Positions 58,696 through 60,983 of a stretch of 60,983 nt of DNA are shown piece by piece. A program made the translations under genes and the position numbers. The notes under the pieces are model-generated. The model was not told where the DNA came from and searched no databases. It saw only the letters and a program-made list of their open reading frames with translations. The stretch is from Acidimicrobiales bacterium. GTDB lineage: Bacteria; Actinomycetota; Acidimicrobiia; Acidimicrobiales; Poriferisodalaceae. Every line of letters begins with the position of its first letter. Within the stretch, counting starts at the first letter, position 1. The DNA lies in NCBI GenBank assembly GCA_009843525.1, contig VYDH01000028.1:74790-135772 (forward strand). Reading direction: 5' to 3'.

Positions 58696-60087
58696 TCAGG
58701 GAAGAAGCGGCTGGAGGTCCGGTATCTGACCGGGGAGCATCGGCACTGACCCGTAACCGGACCACAGATTATCGATTTCCTCATGGGGATGGGCCGCCAG
58801 AACATTTCGCACTACCGGCACGCCCCCGAGCCGGACGCGCGAGTACTTGGCGTGGAGTTCGGCTGCTCGGGTCTCGACCCAGCGCAACCCCACATACTTC
58901 GCGTCGAAGATCACTGCCGCGGGCTGCGCGGAGCGACGAAGTACGACTACGTCGGGCGCTATAGATCTCTGAGCAAGCTGTGGATTTGGGTGTGGAACGT
59001 TTTCGAGTCCCTGCCAACTGCCGCCGACCGAATAGATCCGAGGCTCGAATGCGACGTAGACATCGCCGGGAAAGCGCACAGTAGTTCCCTCGGACAGCGC
59101 CAGCCGGATTGTTCCATGGTTTGTTTGGCGACCGATGACGGCGAATCCCGGGTCGAGTGGTGGCCCATAGCGCTGTCGCGCAGCGATGAGCACTTGGAGG
59201 AACACCCAGTACTCGTAGAGTCGGATCATGCCCCGGACGCCCAGTCTCGCCTCACCTGGACCCTCTGTTGCGTGCGCTTCCGGCCGGTTGAGGATCCGCA
59301 GCACTCGCTCGACGCGCCGGTAGCGATCGTCATGAAGTGCGAGCATCCGGGTTGCTGCCGTACCTCCTCGCGGAGGCGAGCACGAGGCGAACGGATACTC
59401 CCACAACATCCTGCTTGCTCGGGTCGCCACCTCGTTGCCGCTGCGATGCCGGCGAGCATACGAAACTAGGCGGCGCAACGTTTCGACAACCAACGCATTC
59501 TCGGAGATATTGACATCGCGAGACAGTACGTAGCTGAGGCCTGGTTGTTGCCTTGCGTGCGCTCTGAGTAGTGCAGGTGTGACCTCAGAGGATCGTCGGA
59601 CGCGTTCCATGCGGCGAATCCCAGCCGCGCTCCGTAGGACAGCGCGTGGCTCGGCAGATATTTCCCGAACCGGTGCCTCGATGATTCGCCAGAGTTGCTC
59701 CGGAGTTGGAAGTTGACCTTGCAAGCTGCTGACACCCTCTGGATCGAAGATCAGTCCAGCCCATACCCGCTCAAGGTCGGCGCGCAACACTTTGAACGCA
59801 AACTCACTCATCTTGTCGGGCAGGAACTCGATTTCACCGGTCGTAACTCCGGTTTCGCGGCGAACTTCGACGTGTCCGAGGTGGCCGCGGAGGGACTCTT
59901 CTCGCACTGGGACAATTGCGATGTAGCCTTGATGGTTGGCCCTGAAGCGCACAGGCCCAAGATCAAGTACCTCGTGGGGGTAGAGCCCGCGCATCTCTAG
60001 CTTGCGAGATTCGAAGGCTTGCACAGTACTGCCAGCCAATGGCGTCCAATACCGTCCGGTGCGAACTTCGACACTAGACAACGCCAT
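58696..60087 (-). CDS. McrC-like (DUF2357-type) PD-(D/E)XK nuclease subunit
   Basis: A 463-residue protein whose C-terminal domain carries a PD-(D/E)XK nuclease site: Asp379 in SIAPDVVVL and Asp395/Lys397 in AVIFDAKYVG. The central part (RLYEYWVFLQVL) and the pairing with an McrB-like AAA ATPase match McrC/DUF2357 proteins of modification-dependent restriction systems. The N-terminal third is unlike classical McrC. ATG at 60087 overlaps the ATPase stop by 14 bases. Base composition is visibly less GC-rich than the rest of the window, suggesting acquisition by transfer. Confidence 0.75.
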   Translation of the reverse strand: MALSSVEVRTGRYWTPLAGSTVQAFESRKLEMRGLYPHEVLDLGPVRFRANHQGYIAIVPVREESLRGHLGHVEVRRETGVTTGEIEFLPDKMSEFAFKVLRADLERVWAGLIFDPEGVSSLQGQLPTPEQLWRIIEAPVREISAEPRAVLRSAAGIRRMERVRRSSEVTPALLRAHARQQPGLSYVLSRDVNISENALVVETLRRLVSYARRHRSGNEVATRASRMLWEYPFASCSPPRGGTAATRMLALHDDRYRRVERVLRILNRPEAHATEGPGEARLGVRGMIRLYEYWVFLQVLIAARQRYGPPLDPGFAVIGRQTNHGTIRLALSEGTTVRFPGDVYVAFEPRIYSVGGSWQGLENVPHPNPQLAQRSIAPDVVVLRRSAQPAAVIFDAKYVGLRWVETRAAELHAKYSRVRLGGVPVVRNVLAAHPHEEIDNLWSGYGSVPMLPGQIPDLQPLLP

Positions 60088-60983
60088 CTTGCCCCCATAG
60101 GCGCGCTAGCGTGAGCTTCGGATCAGTACCATCGATGTACTCGTCGTCAGATATCCGATCATCCAGCCAACGTTTCACAATCCTCTCTGATTCATCGGCG
60201 CCCACGCTGCTAAACTCATCTGCGAGATCTTGAAGTGCCTCAGTCAAGGGTCCCTTGAATCCTCGTATCTTGGGAATAACTCGTTGGACGATGCCCCAAT
60301 CGAGGGCCGCTTCTGGAGCTATTACGTTCACAGCATTGGCAACGAATCTTTCCAGCTCTACATGTGCACGGAGACCAACACCTATGCCAGCCGGTCGAAG
60401 AATGCCCGCAATCTCGACAAGAAAATCGTGGTGAGCGTCACTCGGTTCTTCGGCGCGTATTTTTCGCCATTCTTCGAATGCCACATTCCATGGAGAACTC
60501 GACGATCCGTTTTGGTTGTGGTGCCCTTTGGACACACTCACATTCAAGTGCAGTACGTTAGCTCGGTCTATGACGCGCTCCGACAGAGGTCGAGTTGTTT
60601 CATCGACATTGACGGTGCCTACGATCACCAAGTTCGTGGGATAATGCAACTCTGGTGGCCATTCATCAGAATTCTCGGGCTGTTCTCCACGGGAATAGAG
60701 TGGGAGAAGTACATCCTGCCCTCCTGAGTGCGATTCCTCCATGGCCGAGAGCAGTTCCGCCAAGTACTGTTCGACCGGTGCCAAGTTCATTTCATCGAGC
60801 AATACGAAGTGCAGCCGATCGGGCCGTCGTTCACATCTTTGGATTGCTTCTGCCAGCCATCCGGGCACGAATCGTCTTGAAACAGGATTGACAAAGCCGA
60901 GCACTTCCGACTGATCGATCCAATCTGGCCTAAGGGTCTGCCGCGGGTTAGGTCGCGTGGTTGGTTGGTGTGATGGTGTAGTT
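60074..60983 (-). CDS. McrB-like AAA+ ATPase of the restriction pair (5' part outside the window)
   Basis: The last 303 codons of a longer protein; the frame is open to the window edge (…RPDWIDQSEVLGFVNP…), so the GTG at 60904 is internal, not the start. Walker B is HFVLLDEMNLAPVEQYLAEL and sensor I is NLVIVGTVNVDETTRPLSER, followed by VIDRANVLHL, as in McrB/MoxR-like translocase subunits that work with DUF2357 or McrC nucleases. Walker A and any target-recognition domain lie beyond base 60983. A+T content is clearly higher than in the housekeeping genes, consistent with a mobile defence island. Confidence 0.78.
   Translation of the reverse strand, partial: TTPSHQPTTRPNPRQTLRPDWIDQSEVLGFVNPVSRRFVPGWLAEAIQRCERRPDRLHFVLLDEMNLAPVEQYLAELLSAMEESHSGGQDVLLPLYSRGEQPENSDEWPPELHYPTNLVIVGTVNVDETTRPLSERVIDRANVLHLNVSVSKGHHNQNGSSSSPWNVAFEEWRKIRAEEPSDAHHDFLVEIAGILRPAGIGVGLRAHVELERFVANAVNVIAPEAALDWGIVQRVIPKIRGFKGPLTEALQDLADEFSSVGADESERIVKRWLDDRISDDEYIDGTDPKLTLARLWGQDGVV

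Overview
The window is GC-rich, densely packed and almost entirely coding. It most likely comes from a high-GC actinobacterium; Acidimicrobiia is my best guess. This rests on a phosphatidylinositol-mannoside pair (patA-pimA), an actinobacterial-type integration host factor next to gmk and rpoZ, a priA without a Walker A motif, and the order pimA - pdxST - yebC - ruvCAB - queA - tgt - yajC-secDF - rel - hisS - aspS - alaS - ruvX - mltG - aroE - aroB - aroQ - efp - nusB. The class assignment is inference. The phylum is fairly safe.

Layout: (1) 1-30,247 is a nearly continuous plus-strand block. It holds lipid mannosylation, a degenerate M48-like membrane protein, PLP synthesis, Holliday-junction resolution, queuosine tRNA modification, Sec accessory subunits, a bifunctional (p)ppGpp enzyme, three aminoacyl-tRNA synthetases, cell-wall MltG, the shikimate genes with a prepilin peptidase among them, EF-P, NusB and an MFS exporter. 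(2) 30,361-40,355 is a Tad/type IVb-pilus-like cluster. It encodes a large lipoprotein, a large Cys/Thr-rich secreted protein, a SAF-domain (CpaB-like) protein, a TadA/CpaF ATPase with an extra N-terminal domain, TadB, TadC, and four or five small one-TM proteins. No textbook Flp pilin is visible. (3) 40,365-40,984 is a minus-strand VapBC toxin-antitoxin module. (4) 41,083-50,393 is a complete-looking pyrimidine operon (pyrR-pyrB-pyrC'-carA-carB-pyrD-pyrF). Its leader has a PyrR-binding loop next to the pyrR ribosome-binding site and a terminator hairpin inside the first codons of pyrR. The pyrC product has lost the metal-binding histidines of dihydroorotase. (5) 50,457-58,650 holds ihf, gmk, rpoZ, coaBC, metK, priA, def, fmt and a phosphodiesterase. 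(6) 58,696-60,983 (minus strand, visibly richer in A+T) is an McrBC-like restriction pair that runs off the window.

Two themes cut across the regions. First, many transcription units start with a TANNNT -10 box 6-10 bases before the start codon and have no Shine-Dalgarno, which implies leaderless mRNAs. Genes inside operons instead use 1-4 base start/stop overlaps or clear SD sequences. Second, short GC-rich tandem repeats of 27-30 bp occur at several places: in frame in tgt and gmk, at the left window edge, and in the alaS upstream region.

The least explained parts are the Tad-like cluster and the pyr leader. No rRNA, tRNA, CRISPR array or insertion sequence was recognised, and no gene-free stretch exceeds 300 bases.
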